From Anderseniella sp963700895 (GTDB taxonomy: Bacteria > Pseudomonadota > Alphaproteobacteria > Rhizobiales > Aestuariivirgaceae), in contig CAVOZI010000012.1 of the NCBI GenBank assembly GCA_963700895.1, forward strand, positions 146,764 through 210,763: a stretch of DNA of 64,000 nt, read 5' to 3'. A program made the translations under genes and the position numbers. Position 1 is the first letter of the stretch, and every line of letters begins with the position of its first letter. The notes beneath the pieces are model-generated. The model worked only from the letters and a program-made list of their open reading frames with translations. It made no database searches and was not told the DNA's origin. This document shows, in pieces, positions 27,266-36,219 of this stretch.

Positions 27266-28350
27266 CAGCGACACCGAAGACCATGAAGGCGATGGTGCTC
27301 ACCGGCCACGGCGGGCTCGACAAGTACGAATGGCGCGAAGACTGGCCCGTGCCGGAGGTTCGCCCGGGCGACGTGCTGATCAAGGTCGGCGCGTGCGGGC
27401 TGAACAATACCGACGTGAACACCCGCACCGGCTGGTATTCCAAGGCTGTCACCGAGGGCACATCGGGCGACGGGTATGCAATGGCTGGAGGCGATGACCC
27501 GGCCTGGGGCGGCTCGGCCTTGCAGTTTCCGCGCATCCAGGGTGCGGACGCCGTGGGCCGCGTGGTGGCAGTCGGTGAAGGCGTGGACGAGAGCCTTATC
27601 GGTAAACGCGTCATGGCCGACGGCTGGGTGCGCGATCCCGCCGACCCGTCCAACATGGACAAGGCGGTCTATTTCGGTTCCGAGGTGGACGGTGGCTTTG
27701 CCGAGTACGCCCGCACGCCGGCCCATGCAGCACAAGTTGTCGAGTCGGACCTGAGCGATGCGGAGCTTGCTACCTTCCAATGCTCCTACACCACCGCCGA
27801 GGGCATGCTGACCCGGGCAAACGTCATCACATCCGACACCGTGCTCATCCCCGGCGCGTCGGGCGGCGTCGGCGGCGCGCTGGTACAGCTGGCCAGGCGC
27901 CGTGGTGCGCGCGTCATCGCCATGGCGTCGGAGAACAAGCATGCAGAAGTAGCAAAGCTCGGACCCGACCGGATCATTAGCCGCGCACCGGAGGACCTGC
28001 GCGCCACGCTGGGCGGTGACAAGGTCACGGTGGTGGCCGACATTGTCGGCGGTCCCTACTGGCCCAACCTGATCGACGTGCTGGAGCGCGGCGGGCGCTA
28101 CACCTGTTCAGGCGCCATTGCCGGGCCGATCGTCCAGCTCGACTTGCGCACTTTCTACCTCAAGGACCTCACGTTCACCGGTTCCACTATCGTGCCGCCC
28201 GATACGCTTGCTAAGCTTGTCTCCTATGTCGAGGCCGGCGAGGTGAAGCCGGTACTGGCGGCCACGTATCCGCTCTCGCAATTGCGCGAGGCGCAGGCCG
28301 CCTTCATCGCCAAGACGCATACCGGCAACATCGTGGTGACCATGGAATGA
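27262..28350 (+). CDS. Medium-chain dehydrogenase/quinone oxidoreductase-like protein
   Basis: A 362-residue MDR-superfamily protein that overlaps its neighbours by ATGA at both ends. The N-terminal GroES-like fold contains GACGLNNTDVNTRTG and FPRIQGADAVGRVVAVGEG. The nucleotide-binding motif is IPGASGGVGGALVQLARRRG. The catalytic zinc ligands of classical alcohol dehydrogenases are missing (Asn-Asn instead of Cys after GACGL), so it is a zinc-free reductase or oxidoreductase. In the pathway it could reduce or oxidise a keto or enoyl intermediate. Confidence 0.88.
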   Translation: MTATPKTMKAMVLTGHGGLDKYEWREDWPVPEVRPGDVLIKVGACGLNNTDVNTRTGWYSKAVTEGTSGDGYAMAGGDDPAWGGSALQFPRIQGADAVGRVVAVGEGVDESLIGKRVMADGWVRDPADPSNMDKAVYFGSEVDGGFAEYARTPAHAAQVVESDLSDAELATFQCSYTTAEGMLTRANVITSDTVLIPGASGGVGGALVQLARRRGARVIAMASENKHAEVAKLGPDRIISRAPEDLRATLGGDKVTVVADIVGGPYWPNLIDVLERGGRYTCSGAIAGPIVQLDLRTFYLKDLTFTGSTIVPPDTLAKLVSYVEAGEVKPVLAATYPLSQLREAQAAFIAKTHTGNIVVTME

Positions 28351-29453
28351 GGATCACGCGCATCAGCGTCTGGCAACTGACCATGCCGCTCAACGAGCCC
28401 TACTGGCTGTCGGGCGGACGGCTGAAGTTCGAGGAGCTCGACTCGACGTTCGTGCGCATCGATACCGATGAAGACCTATCCGGCTGGGGCGAAGGCTGCC
28501 CGTGGGGACACACTTACCTGCCAGCCCACGGACCCGGCATCCGGGCCGGCATTGCCACGCTGGCACCATTCCTGATTGGCGAGGACCCGCTAGCGCTCGA
28601 TCGCATCAACCGGGTGATGGACGTGCAGTTGCCTGGCCATGCCTATGTGAAGTCCGCCATCGACATGGCCTGCTGGGACATCCTCGGCCAGCAGGCAGAC
28701 CTGCCCTTATGGAAGCTGTTCGGTGGGGAGGCGGCGCATCCGGTACTGGTGAATTCGTCCATCTCCACTGGCGCGCCGGACGAGATGCTGGCACTCATCA
28801 GCAAGGCCGCGACCAAGGGATACACGGTGCACTCGGCCAAGGTTGGTGGTTCGGATATCGGCCTCGATATCGAGCGCATCGAGGCGATCTCCGCCAGTCT
28901 GCCCAAGGGCCATAAGGTGACCTTCGATGTGAACCGCGCCTGGACGCCGGGCGTGGCGGTGCAGGTACTCAATTCGGTGAAGGCGCGCGACTGGGTGGAA
29001 CAGCCTTGCGAGACGTTGGACCAGTGCGCCCATGTCGCGGCGCGGGTGCGGAACCCGATCATGCTGGATGAGTGCATGCACACGTTCCAGGACCATCTGG
29101 AGGCGTGGAAGGCAAACGCCTGCGAGGGCGTCAAGGTGAAGCCGAACCGGGTTGGCGGGCTGACCAAGGCGAGGCAGATCCGCGACTTCGGCGTTTCCGT
29201 CGGCTGGCAGATGCACATCGAGGATCTGGGCGGTTCAGCGCTGGCTGATACCGCCGCCATCCACCTCGCCTCGTCCACCCCGGAAGCGAACCGGCTGGCA
29301 TCGTGGTTGTGTCACTATCACCTGTCGGTCGACCCCGTTCCCGGTCAGGGTGCACGCAACAAACACGGCTCGGCCACGCCGCCTTCCACCCCCGGTCTTG
29401 GCGTAACACCTGATCTCAATATCCTCGGTCAGCCGGAGGCGGTCTACCAATGA
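28347..29453 (+). CDS. Mandelate racemase/muconate lactonizing enzyme family protein 1
   Basis: A 368-residue enolase-superfamily enzyme with the capping domain (1-130) and barrel. Likely metal ligands are D194 (TFDVNRAW), E218 (WVEQPC) and D241 (MLDECM). General base/acid lysines are K165 (SAKVGG) and K265 (VKPNRVGG), one on each face, as in racemases and epimerases of the MLE subgroup. HIEDLGGSALADTAAIHLAS is the late loop. It resembles hydroxyproline betaine epimerase and cis-3-hydroxyproline dehydratase relatives. Start and stop overlap adjacent genes by ATGA. A paralogue follows directly, so the two probably act on different isomers or steps. Confidence 0.88.
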   Translation: MRITRISVWQLTMPLNEPYWLSGGRLKFEELDSTFVRIDTDEDLSGWGEGCPWGHTYLPAHGPGIRAGIATLAPFLIGEDPLALDRINRVMDVQLPGHAYVKSAIDMACWDILGQQADLPLWKLFGGEAAHPVLVNSSISTGAPDEMLALISKAATKGYTVHSAKVGGSDIGLDIERIEAISASLPKGHKVTFDVNRAWTPGVAVQVLNSVKARDWVEQPCETLDQCAHVAARVRNPIMLDECMHTFQDHLEAWKANACEGVKVKPNRVGGLTKARQIRDFGVSVGWQMHIEDLGGSALADTAAIHLASSTPEANRLASWLCHYHLSVDPVPGQGARNKHGSATPPSTPGLGVTPDLNILGQPEAVYQ

Positions 29454-30553
29454 AGATCACGCGCATAGCCGTTTGGTACGTGCCGCTGACCAGTCACGTC
29501 ACCTACAATATGTCGGACGGCAAGACCTGCGACACGGTGGAAAGCGCCGTCGTGCGGCTGGACACCGATACCGGGCACTCGGGCTGGGGCGAGGTCTGTC
29601 CGATCCCTCATTACCTACCGGCCTATGCCCGTGGCGTGGCGCCTGCCATCGAGGAGATGTTGCCCGTTCTGATCGGCGCTGACCCGGTTGGGCCGGAGGC
29701 CCTGATGGACAAGCTGGACGCTTGGCTTCAGGGCCATGACTATGCCAAGTCCGCCATCGACACCGCCTTGTGGGACCTGACGGCGCAGGCCGCTGGATTA
29801 CCCTTGCATGCGCTGCTGGGCGGGCGGCGGCAGGAGACCATACCGCTCTATCACTCGATCACCTGCGTCGCCCCGGACGACATGGCCCGCATGGCTGCCA
29901 ACGCCTTTGATGAAGGCATGCGCCAGTTTCAGGTGAAGCTGGGTACGGACAGTGACTGGCAGGCCGATGCCGAACGGTTGATCAAGGTGCGCGAGGCGGT
30001 GGGCCCCGGCCCACTGGTCTATGGTGACTGGAACTGCGGCGCCACCCGGCTCGACGCCACCCGCACCGGCAAGGCGGTCGCCCATCTCGACGTCATGCTG
30101 GAGCAGCCCTGCCGCACCATCGAGGAATGCGTTGCGGTGCGCGCCGCCACCGGCCTGCCGATGAAGATGGACGAGAACGCGCATGACACGGCTTCGCTGC
30201 TCAAGGCGTACGAGCTTGGATGCATGGATGCCGTTGCGCTGAAGCTGTCGAAGTTCGGCGGGCTGTCCGCCATGCGGCGCGCCCGCGACCTGTGCCTGCA
30301 TCTGGGCGCGAAGATGTGCATAGAGGACACTTGGGGTTCTGATATCACGACAGCCTGCCTGCTCCATCTGGGGGCGGCGACCCGGCCCGCCAGCCTCATG
30401 AACGTGTGCGACCTGTCAGGTTATGTTTCACCCCGGCTTGATGAACGCGCCCCGGCGCGCAAATGTGGCCGGATTGCCCCGCCGGATGGTCCGGGCCTTG
30501 GCGTTGTGCCTGACATGGAAAGGCTGGGCGAACCCGTCGCCGTGTTCGAATAG
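29450..30553 (+). CDS. Mandelate racemase/muconate lactonizing enzyme family protein 2
   Basis: A 367-residue paralogue of the preceding enzyme. Catalytic positions read K163 (FQVKLG), D193 (YGDWNC), E218 (MLEQPC), D241 (KMDENAH) and K265 (LKLSKFGG), then CIEDTWGSDITTACLLHLGA. This late loop with Asp-x-Trp-Gly-x-Asp and the FQVKLG strand is closer to hydroxyproline-betaine 2-epimerase and c3LHyp dehydratase types than protein 1 is. It would abstract an alpha proton next to a carboxylate, giving epimerisation or dehydration. It is followed after 9 bases, with an AGGAG site, by the aminotransferase. Confidence 0.88.
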   Translation: MKITRIAVWYVPLTSHVTYNMSDGKTCDTVESAVVRLDTDTGHSGWGEVCPIPHYLPAYARGVAPAIEEMLPVLIGADPVGPEALMDKLDAWLQGHDYAKSAIDTALWDLTAQAAGLPLHALLGGRRQETIPLYHSITCVAPDDMARMAANAFDEGMRQFQVKLGTDSDWQADAERLIKVREAVGPGPLVYGDWNCGATRLDATRTGKAVAHLDVMLEQPCRTIEECVAVRAATGLPMKMDENAHDTASLLKAYELGCMDAVALKLSKFGGLSAMRRARDLCLHLGAKMCIEDTWGSDITTACLLHLGAATRPASLMNVCDLSGYVSPRLDERAPARKCGRIAPPDGPGLGVVPDMERLGEPVAVFE

Positions 30554-30562
30554 GAGACAGAG

Positions 30563-31849
30563 ATGCTGACCCAATCCGACTGGATGTCCCGCGCCAATGC
30601 CGTGCTGCCCGGCGGCGGCTTCGGCAATTTCGATCCCGGCATCATCATCCGGGAGGGCAAGGGCTCGCGCGTTTGGGACGAGGACGGCAGGGAGTATGTC
30701 GACCTGCTGATCGGCTCCGGCCCCATGCTGCTCGGACACAGCCATGCGGAAGTGATGGAGGCCGTGCTGCAGCAGCTGCCGAAGGGCATGACCTTCTTCG
30801 CCAACAATACCGCCGGCATCGAACTGGCCGAGGAAATCTGCAACGCCGTCCAGTGCGCCGAACAGGTGCGCTATGTCTGCACCGGATCGGAAGCCGACAT
30901 GTACGCCATGCGGCTTGCCCGCACCTACACGGGCCGTGAAAAGATCCTCAAGTTCGAGGGCGGCTATCACGGCATGTCGGCGGAAGCGCAGATGAGCCTG
31001 GCGCCGTCCAGGCTGGTGAACTTTCCTGTGGCCGTGCCGGATTCGCCTGGCATCCCGCAAGGAGTGCGCGACGCCATGCTGGTGGCGCCGTTCAACGACA
31101 TCGACTTCGCCCGGTCGATCATTGCCGAGCACGCCCACGAGATCGCCGGCATCATCGTCGAACCGTTCCAGCGCATCCTGCCGCCGGCCCCCAGCTTCCT
31201 CGAGGCGTTGCGCGAGGAATGCGACAGGCACGGCATCGTGCTGGTGTTCGACGAGATCGTTACCGGTTTCCGCTTCACCTACGAGGGTGCCCAGAACTAT
31301 TACGGCGTGGTGCCGGACGTGTGCACGCTGGGCAAGATCATCGGCGGCGGCTTTGCGCTGGCGGCCATTGCGGGCAAGGCGCCCATCATGGCGCACTTCG
31401 ACAAGGCGAAGGTGGGGGCGGACGGCTTCCTGATGCAGCTTGGCACCTTGTCCGGCGCGCCGGTGGCGGCGGTGGCCGGCCTGAAAACGATGGAAGTGCT
31501 GCGCCGCGACGGCCAGTACGACCGCCTCAAGGCCAATGGCGAACGGCTGATGGCGTCGTTCTCGAAGCACCTGACAGCGGCTGGTCACGATCACCAGATC
31601 GTCGGCGAGCCGTGGCTGTTCGACGTGCTGTTCACCGCCAGGCGGGTGAAGGATTATCGCGACGTGATGCAGGCTGATGCCGTGAAGAACGCCCGCTTCA
31701 ACGACCTGCTGCGCCAGCACGGCGTCTTCAAGTCGCCGGGCAAGGTATACCCGTCGCTGGCGCTGACTGGGGAAGACCTCGCGCTGGTGGACGAGGCTAT
31801 CGCCAAGGCGGCGGAGGCTCTGTTGCCGCTCATCAGGGGATTGGCATGA
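30563..31849 (+). CDS. Class III PLP aminotransferase (glutamate-1-semialdehyde aminomutase-like)
   Basis: A 428-residue class III aminotransferase. The PLP-binding Asp is in VLVFDEIVTGFR (D230) and the Schiff-base lysine is K258 in LGKIIGGGF. CTGSEADMYAMRLARTYTGR and FEGGYHG mark the family. The N-terminal NAVLPGGGFGNFDPGIII is like glutamate-1-semialdehyde aminomutases, but the context is catabolic, so it is likely a transaminase or aminomutase acting on a pathway product. An AGGAG ribosome-binding site precedes the start. It is the last complete gene of the plus operon. Confidence 0.9.
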   Translation: MLTQSDWMSRANAVLPGGGFGNFDPGIIIREGKGSRVWDEDGREYVDLLIGSGPMLLGHSHAEVMEAVLQQLPKGMTFFANNTAGIELAEEICNAVQCAEQVRYVCTGSEADMYAMRLARTYTGREKILKFEGGYHGMSAEAQMSLAPSRLVNFPVAVPDSPGIPQGVRDAMLVAPFNDIDFARSIIAEHAHEIAGIIVEPFQRILPPAPSFLEALREECDRHGIVLVFDEIVTGFRFTYEGAQNYYGVVPDVCTLGKIIGGGFALAAIAGKAPIMAHFDKAKVGADGFLMQLGTLSGAPVAAVAGLKTMEVLRRDGQYDRLKANGERLMASFSKHLTAAGHDHQIVGEPWLFDVLFTARRVKDYRDVMQADAVKNARFNDLLRQHGVFKSPGKVYPSLALTGEDLALVDEAIAKAAEALLPLIRGLA

Positions 31850-31956
31850 CTACAAGGAGCATTCCGGGAGACCAAATCCGACTCCGGATTCGTCTTCCTG
31901 ACAACGCGCAATCACGGTCGCTGGATATGACTATTCGTGAGCTTGCAAAAGTCTAA
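31846..31956 (+). pseudogene. Short open frame overlapping the aminotransferase stop, probable gene stub
   Basis: Thirty-six codons beginning MTTRSIPGDQIRLRIRLPDN and ending ELAKV overlap the aminotransferase by ATGA, like every other junction in this operon. The sequence then passes into the family A repeat. It may be the 5' stub of a lost sixth gene of the operon whose remainder was deleted. It is too short to assign. Confidence 0.35.
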
Positions 31957-31970
31957 CAGCAGTGGCTCTT

Positions 31971-32085
31971 AATGTCCGAGTCGGGTCAACTGCGGCCGGT
32001 TTCGCCTTTCCCTGCAAATGTCTGCAAGATCACCAAAAGCGGCCGTCTGTCGAGACGACCCAAGTAGTCCGAGATGTGCCAACTG
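31971..32085. repeat. Dispersed repeat, family A
   Basis: Ordered words ATGTCCGAGTCGGGTCAA, TGCGGCCGGTTTCG, TTTCCCTG, AATGTCT, AGCGGCCGTCTGTCGAGAC, GACCCAAGTAGTCC and GAGATGTGCCAA match the copy at 10361-10470 at its left and the copy at 12783-12900 at its right. It separates the catabolic operon from the cyclase region. Confidence 0.55.
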
Positions 32086-32118
32086 TGGACGGTTGGCGTG
32101 ACCGGGATACGCATGCTT

Positions 32119-33167
32119 CTAGAAAACGTCAGGCAGCTTAGCACCAGGGCCCCAGGTGTCCGGATTAGCCAAGCCCACTGACGACCAAGCCTCTTGCAAA
32201 ACCCGGGATTCGGCGCATGTTGTCCGGGGAAGACTGTCCACGATCTCCAGCCATGGCATTTTGCTTTCGAGTCCGCTGTGTATCGCTGGTGCATGGTCAT
32301 GCGGCTTGTCGAGACTGCCGGTGAATATGACCAGATAGGCAGCCGGGCGAGGACGCACCAGTCGATAGGTCAGACTTGAACCACAGTCTGGACAAAAGCC
32401 GCGTTCTGCTATCGGGAAGAAGCAAAATAGCTTGGCTCTTTGGATGTGAAGTGAACTGCAGACGCTGAAAATGCCGTCCAGACGCTCATCGCTGATCCAG
32501 TAAACTTCTGGCAGATCCGGCAGTGGCAATAACCGGTACTGATGGGCGGTTGATTTATCTCGAAGCGAACAGCACCGCAGAGGCAACCACCTCGGATAGG
32601 TTCTTGCGCAATTTTGTCTTCTTCAAAATCAAACAAGCCCGGGGCACCGGACCTATTGCTGCCTGTCTTGTAGATCCGCACTGGAGCGTCAGTGTCTTTG
32701 AGCTTCTGAAAACCACAATCTTCAAGGTCGATGTCGATTTTCCCTCGGATCTGCGCCATCGCTTCGCCTGACATCGCCAACCCGCCGGGTTCAGCTGCGG
32801 CTTGAAGCCGTGCTGCGATGTTGACGCCATCACCCAACAGGTCGTCTCCATGGACGACGACGTCACCGACAGAAACCCCGATACGCAAGCGCAGCGGCTC
32901 GTTATTGCCGGATTGATGTTCATCAACAGTAAGGGCTTTCTGGATGCCTATGGCACAGTTCACTGCTTCTACTGTGCTGGAAAACTCAGCAAGTACTCCG
33001 TCGCCGAGCGACTTGAATACTCGCCCGCGACGCGCCTCGATCTGCATCCTGACGACGTCCGCAAAGAGTCGATCGAGCCGGGCGATTGTTCCTTCTTCGT
33101 CTTGAGCCACGAGGCCGGCAAACCCAACCACATCTGCGGCCAGGATCGCGGCGAGTTTTCGTTCCAT
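32119..33167 (-). pseudogene. Class III adenylate/guanylate cyclase fused to a GFA (Mss4-like) domain, frame broken
   Basis: The N-terminal part (ATG 33167, MERKLAAILAADVVGFAGLV) is a class III cyclase domain with LGDGVLAEFSSTVEAVNCAI and GDDLLGDGVNIAARLQAAAE. After about residue 190 comes a GFA domain with zinc ligands in GGCLCGAVRFEI and CHCRICQKFTGSA. The frame breaks near 32411-32425; in the other frame it continues AERGFCPDCGSSLTYR, YLVIFTGSLDKPHDHAP and HSGLESKMPWLEIVDSLPR. One added base would join them into about 350 residues. The cyclase would make a cyclic nucleotide. GFA domains bind zinc and often glutathione adducts. The fusion is unusual. Confidence 0.8.
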
Positions 33168-33299
33168 CACAGTTCCTCCTTTCCTCAGAATAATGACGAC
33201 AACCGATCAAAGCCATTGTGCAGTCGCTGTTTCACGTATGTTCGAGTTTGGCGCCCCTCACGGGCAATGGCTGCTTAGACGTTGAGAGCCGACCTCTTA

Positions 33300-34460
33300 T
33301 ACCAACCGGCATTGATCAGTACCGATGTGCCCAGTCACGCAAGCCGATGGACATGATCTTCCAGGGCTGGTCGATGAGGTTGTTCCAGGCCTGACATGAC
33401 AGAGCGACAATATCGTCGTAGGAGCGGAAGACCCGATTGGACAGCCAGTTGTCACGCAGGTACTGCCAGACGTTCTCAACCGGATTGAGTTCTGGCGACT
33501 TCGGCGGCAGGAACAGCAGCGTGATGTTGCCGGGGACCTTGAGTTGCTTCGAGGAATGCCATCCAGCCTGATCGAGGATGAGGACGGCATGGGCGCCGAT
33601 ATCGACCTGGGCACTGATCTCGACAAGATGCGCATTCATGGCCTCGGTATCGCACCACGGCATCACCAGGCCAGCTCCCTTGCCTTTGGCCGGGCAGATG
33701 GCCCCGAAGATATAGGCCGATGAAGTGCGCTGGTCCTGCGGGGCTGATGGCCTGGTGCCACGCCGGGCCCAGCGCCGGGTGATCTTGTTCTTCTGCCCGA
33801 TACGGGCCTCATCCTGCCACCACAGCTCTATCGCGGTGTCGGCCGGCAGGCCACATTGGATGGCGTCGATCTGTTCCGGGAAGCTTTTTTTTAAAATGCT
33901 CTGCCTGCAGCTCGTTCTGGGCATGATGGTGTGGCCGGGCCGACAGCTTGCGGTAGCCCATCGCCTTCAACATCCGCCCCAACGTGCTTTCATCAATGGA
34001 GATGCGGTACTCCCGGTACACCCACTGGACCAGGTCCTTCAGGCGCCAGCGCACCACCTCGTCAATCGCCGGGATTGGGCCACGCTCAATCAGCTCAACC
34101 AGCGCCTGCCGCTGTGCCTCGTTCAGCTTTGGCACCCGCCCGGGCGCCTTGCCATCCAGCAGGCCATCGGGACCTCTGGCATTGAACCGCACCACCCAGT
34201 CACGGATGATCTGCGCCGTGACGCCGCCAACCTTGGCGGCAGCCCGGCGTGAGCCGCCATCATAAATACTCGCCAAGGCCAACAGACGCCGGGTCTGGTT
34301 GGCATCCTTCGATGCCCGGGCCAGAACCCTCATATCCGTGGCAGAGAAGTCAGAGCGAAGGGGTGTCGCAGCAACCATGGCAAACCTCCTGTTTGCCACA
34401 TCGAGTCAGACAATCGCTGATTTGCCTACCCACTTGAGTCAACCACTACGCCGGTTGGTA
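33300..34460 (-). mobile_element. IS630-like insertion sequence, copy 2
   Basis: A 1161-bp element with the same TACCAACCGGC ends, flanked by TTA at 33297-33299 and 34461-34463. It lies between two cyclase genes and does not visibly split a gene. Its sequence agrees with copy 3 at the sites where copy 1 differs (Lys codon in frame A, GTCAGAC near the 5' end). It has its own change at 33330 (T for C), just past the transposase stop-proximal region. Confidence 0.92.
33316..34399 (-). CDS. IS630-like transposase, two frames joined by slippage (copy 2)
   Basis: Same gene as at 7451-8534. Frame A (34399 to 33809) has the DNA-binding part RRAAAKVGGVTAQIIRDWVV; frame B (33924 to 33316) has the DDE triad. 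The A8 run is intact, so a slipped product of about 360 residues can be made. It may supply transposase for all three copies. Confidence 0.88.
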
Positions 34461-34548
34461 TTAGACCAGCAATCAAGTAGGCAGCTTCGGGCCAGCTTCA
34501 GACGGTCCAGCAATTCGCGTCTTAAGGTCAGTTTTGCGGATCAAGTTG

Positions 34549-36219
34549 TCATTCAGCTGTTGCCGAAACTTTGCTTGAACCCGGGGCCAACGCTTCGCGC
34601 AGCCACAGGTGGCTATCAGGCACTGTCGGTTCTTGAACAAAGAAGTTTTCGCCATCTTCGAGCAGGGCAGCCGCATTTTCTTCTACCTGCGCTTCCGCAT
34701 CGCGCCCGAGCGCTTTCAGGGCCAGGATAAGTAGCTTTCTGAATCCGCGAACACTTGGCTTCAGGTCGATCATTTCGTTCAGCGTGGATATCGTGCCCTC
34801 GTAGTCCTCACCACAATATTGAGCGACCGCCATGTGCAGCCGCCGGTATGCCCAATAGGGATCGTGTCTCAACTCCGTTCCCTTGCGCATGGCAGCGACA
34901 GCTTTCTCAAAATCCTTTGCCAGGATGTATGCATACCCGAGGGCAATGTGCGCCTGCGGGTAGTTAGGGCTAAGCTCATGGCAGCGCCTGGCGTCAGACA
35001 TCACTTTGTCAGGGTCTCGATCTGTGATGCTGCGAAAGAGACATCTTGTGAAAAACACAAAATCACTTTGCGGCATCAGCTCCACGGCGAGGTCGTGCGC
35101 AGCGACGAGTTCCTTCAACATGTCGCCTTCAATGGGCTCAAACCGCAATTTGTAACGCATCACGACGCCGATGGCCCACATGCTCAGGCTCATGCCATCT
35201 TTCGGATTCAGGCGTCTGGCGCGGTCCATCACGGATATGCACCGCTCCAGATCGGGTATTGTGCATTCGTAGAAAAGGCCGGCCGCGCGGGTGCGCAACT
35301 CCGATACGCTCAGGTTCTCATCCGGAAGTTCGCCAATGCGGTTGTTGTCCAGGGAATTGACGAACAAGCGAAGCTTGGCATCGACCTGTGCGGCTACGTC
35401 GTCACAAAAGGCGAACAGGTCGGTCGCGTCACCTTCAAAAGCATCTGCCCAGACAGTTGACGCATCTTCGAGTAACACCAGTGACAGGTTGACCCTCGCC
35501 CGCTCGCCAGAGCGGCGGAATCTTCCCCGCAAGGAGTAGGTGGTGCTTTCAGCTGATCCGACTGTCATGTCTCGCACCTTAATGCCCGTGCGCCTCGACA
35601 GTCCGTAAACAATCTGCCCGTGCAGATCTTCAGCAGCTGCAGCGGTTTCTTCATCTGAAGGCGCTGCCATCAGCTTCTCGACACCGACTGTGGGAACTTC
35701 CTCAGACCTGCTGCGGGCAACTAGCTTCTCAGGCCGCCACTGGAAACATTGAATAGGGCGCGGAATATTTTTGAGTTTGAATGTCCCTGCATCCGAAAAG
35801 CCACGACCTTGTTTCGTCGAGAGTTGGTTGTAGACGTCTGCCGAGATCAGGACACCACCTGGGGGCGCTTCAGTCTGCAGTCGGCAAGCGATATTTACGC
35901 CAGCACCGTAGAGATCGGCTTCGTCGTGGACGATGTCACCCATGTGGATGCCCATACGTAGCCGTGTCTTGGGGTGCTCAGCGAGGCCATTCTGAATTTC
36001 CAGGGCAGCCAGGACGCTTGATGTCACAGAGGGGTAGGCAATGATCCACCCGTCACCCAATCGCTTCAGAATTTCTCCTTCGTGGCGTTCTGCAATAGGC
36101 TCAAGCAGTCGGTCGCGAAGTTCGTGTACCAATGCAATTGTGGCAGTCTCGTCCTCCGCCATCATTAATGAGTAATCGGCGATGTCGGCAGCTTGAATAA
36201 ATGCAAATCGGCGAGACAT
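34549..36219 (-). CDS. Class III adenylate/guanylate cyclase with TolB-like and TPR regions (intact)
   Basis: A 556-residue protein. The cyclase domain (1-170) includes FIQAADIADYSLMMAEDETA, KRLGDGWIIAYPSVTSSVLA and DEADLYGAGVNIACRLQ. The first metal-binding Asp position is present (QAAD), though the canonical pattern is altered, with Ala-Asp-Ile-Ala-Asp. A TolB-like segment (about 205-295) and a helical TPR region (LSPNYPQAHIALGYAYILAK) follow. It is soluble, with no membrane segment. It is the only one of four cyclase genes here that is undamaged, and it lies 85 bases from IS copy 2. Signal and product nucleotide are unknown. Confidence 0.88.
   Translation of the reverse strand: MSRRFAFIQAADIADYSLMMAEDETATIALVHELRDRLLEPIAERHEGEILKRLGDGWIIAYPSVTSSVLAALEIQNGLAEHPKTRLRMGIHMGDIVHDEADLYGAGVNIACRLQTEAPPGGVLISADVYNQLSTKQGRGFSDAGTFKLKNIPRPIQCFQWRPEKLVARSRSEEVPTVGVEKLMAAPSDEETAAAAEDLHGQIVYGLSRRTGIKVRDMTVGSAESTTYSLRGRFRRSGERARVNLSLVLLEDASTVWADAFEGDATDLFAFCDDVAAQVDAKLRLFVNSLDNNRIGELPDENLSVSELRTRAAGLFYECTIPDLERCISVMDRARRLNPKDGMSLSMWAIGVVMRYKLRFEPIEGDMLKELVAAHDLAVELMPQSDFVFFTRCLFRSITDRDPDKVMSDARRCHELSPNYPQAHIALGYAYILAKDFEKAVAAMRKGTELRHDPYWAYRRLHMAVAQYCGEDYEGTISTLNEMIDLKPSVRGFRKLLILALKALGRDAEAQVEENAAALLEDGENFFVQEPTVPDSHLWLREALAPGSSKVSATAE

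Noticed and set aside
30428..31720. 430-codon minus frame opposite the class III aminotransferase
   Set aside because: His/Gln/Arg-rich antisense frame without any motif.
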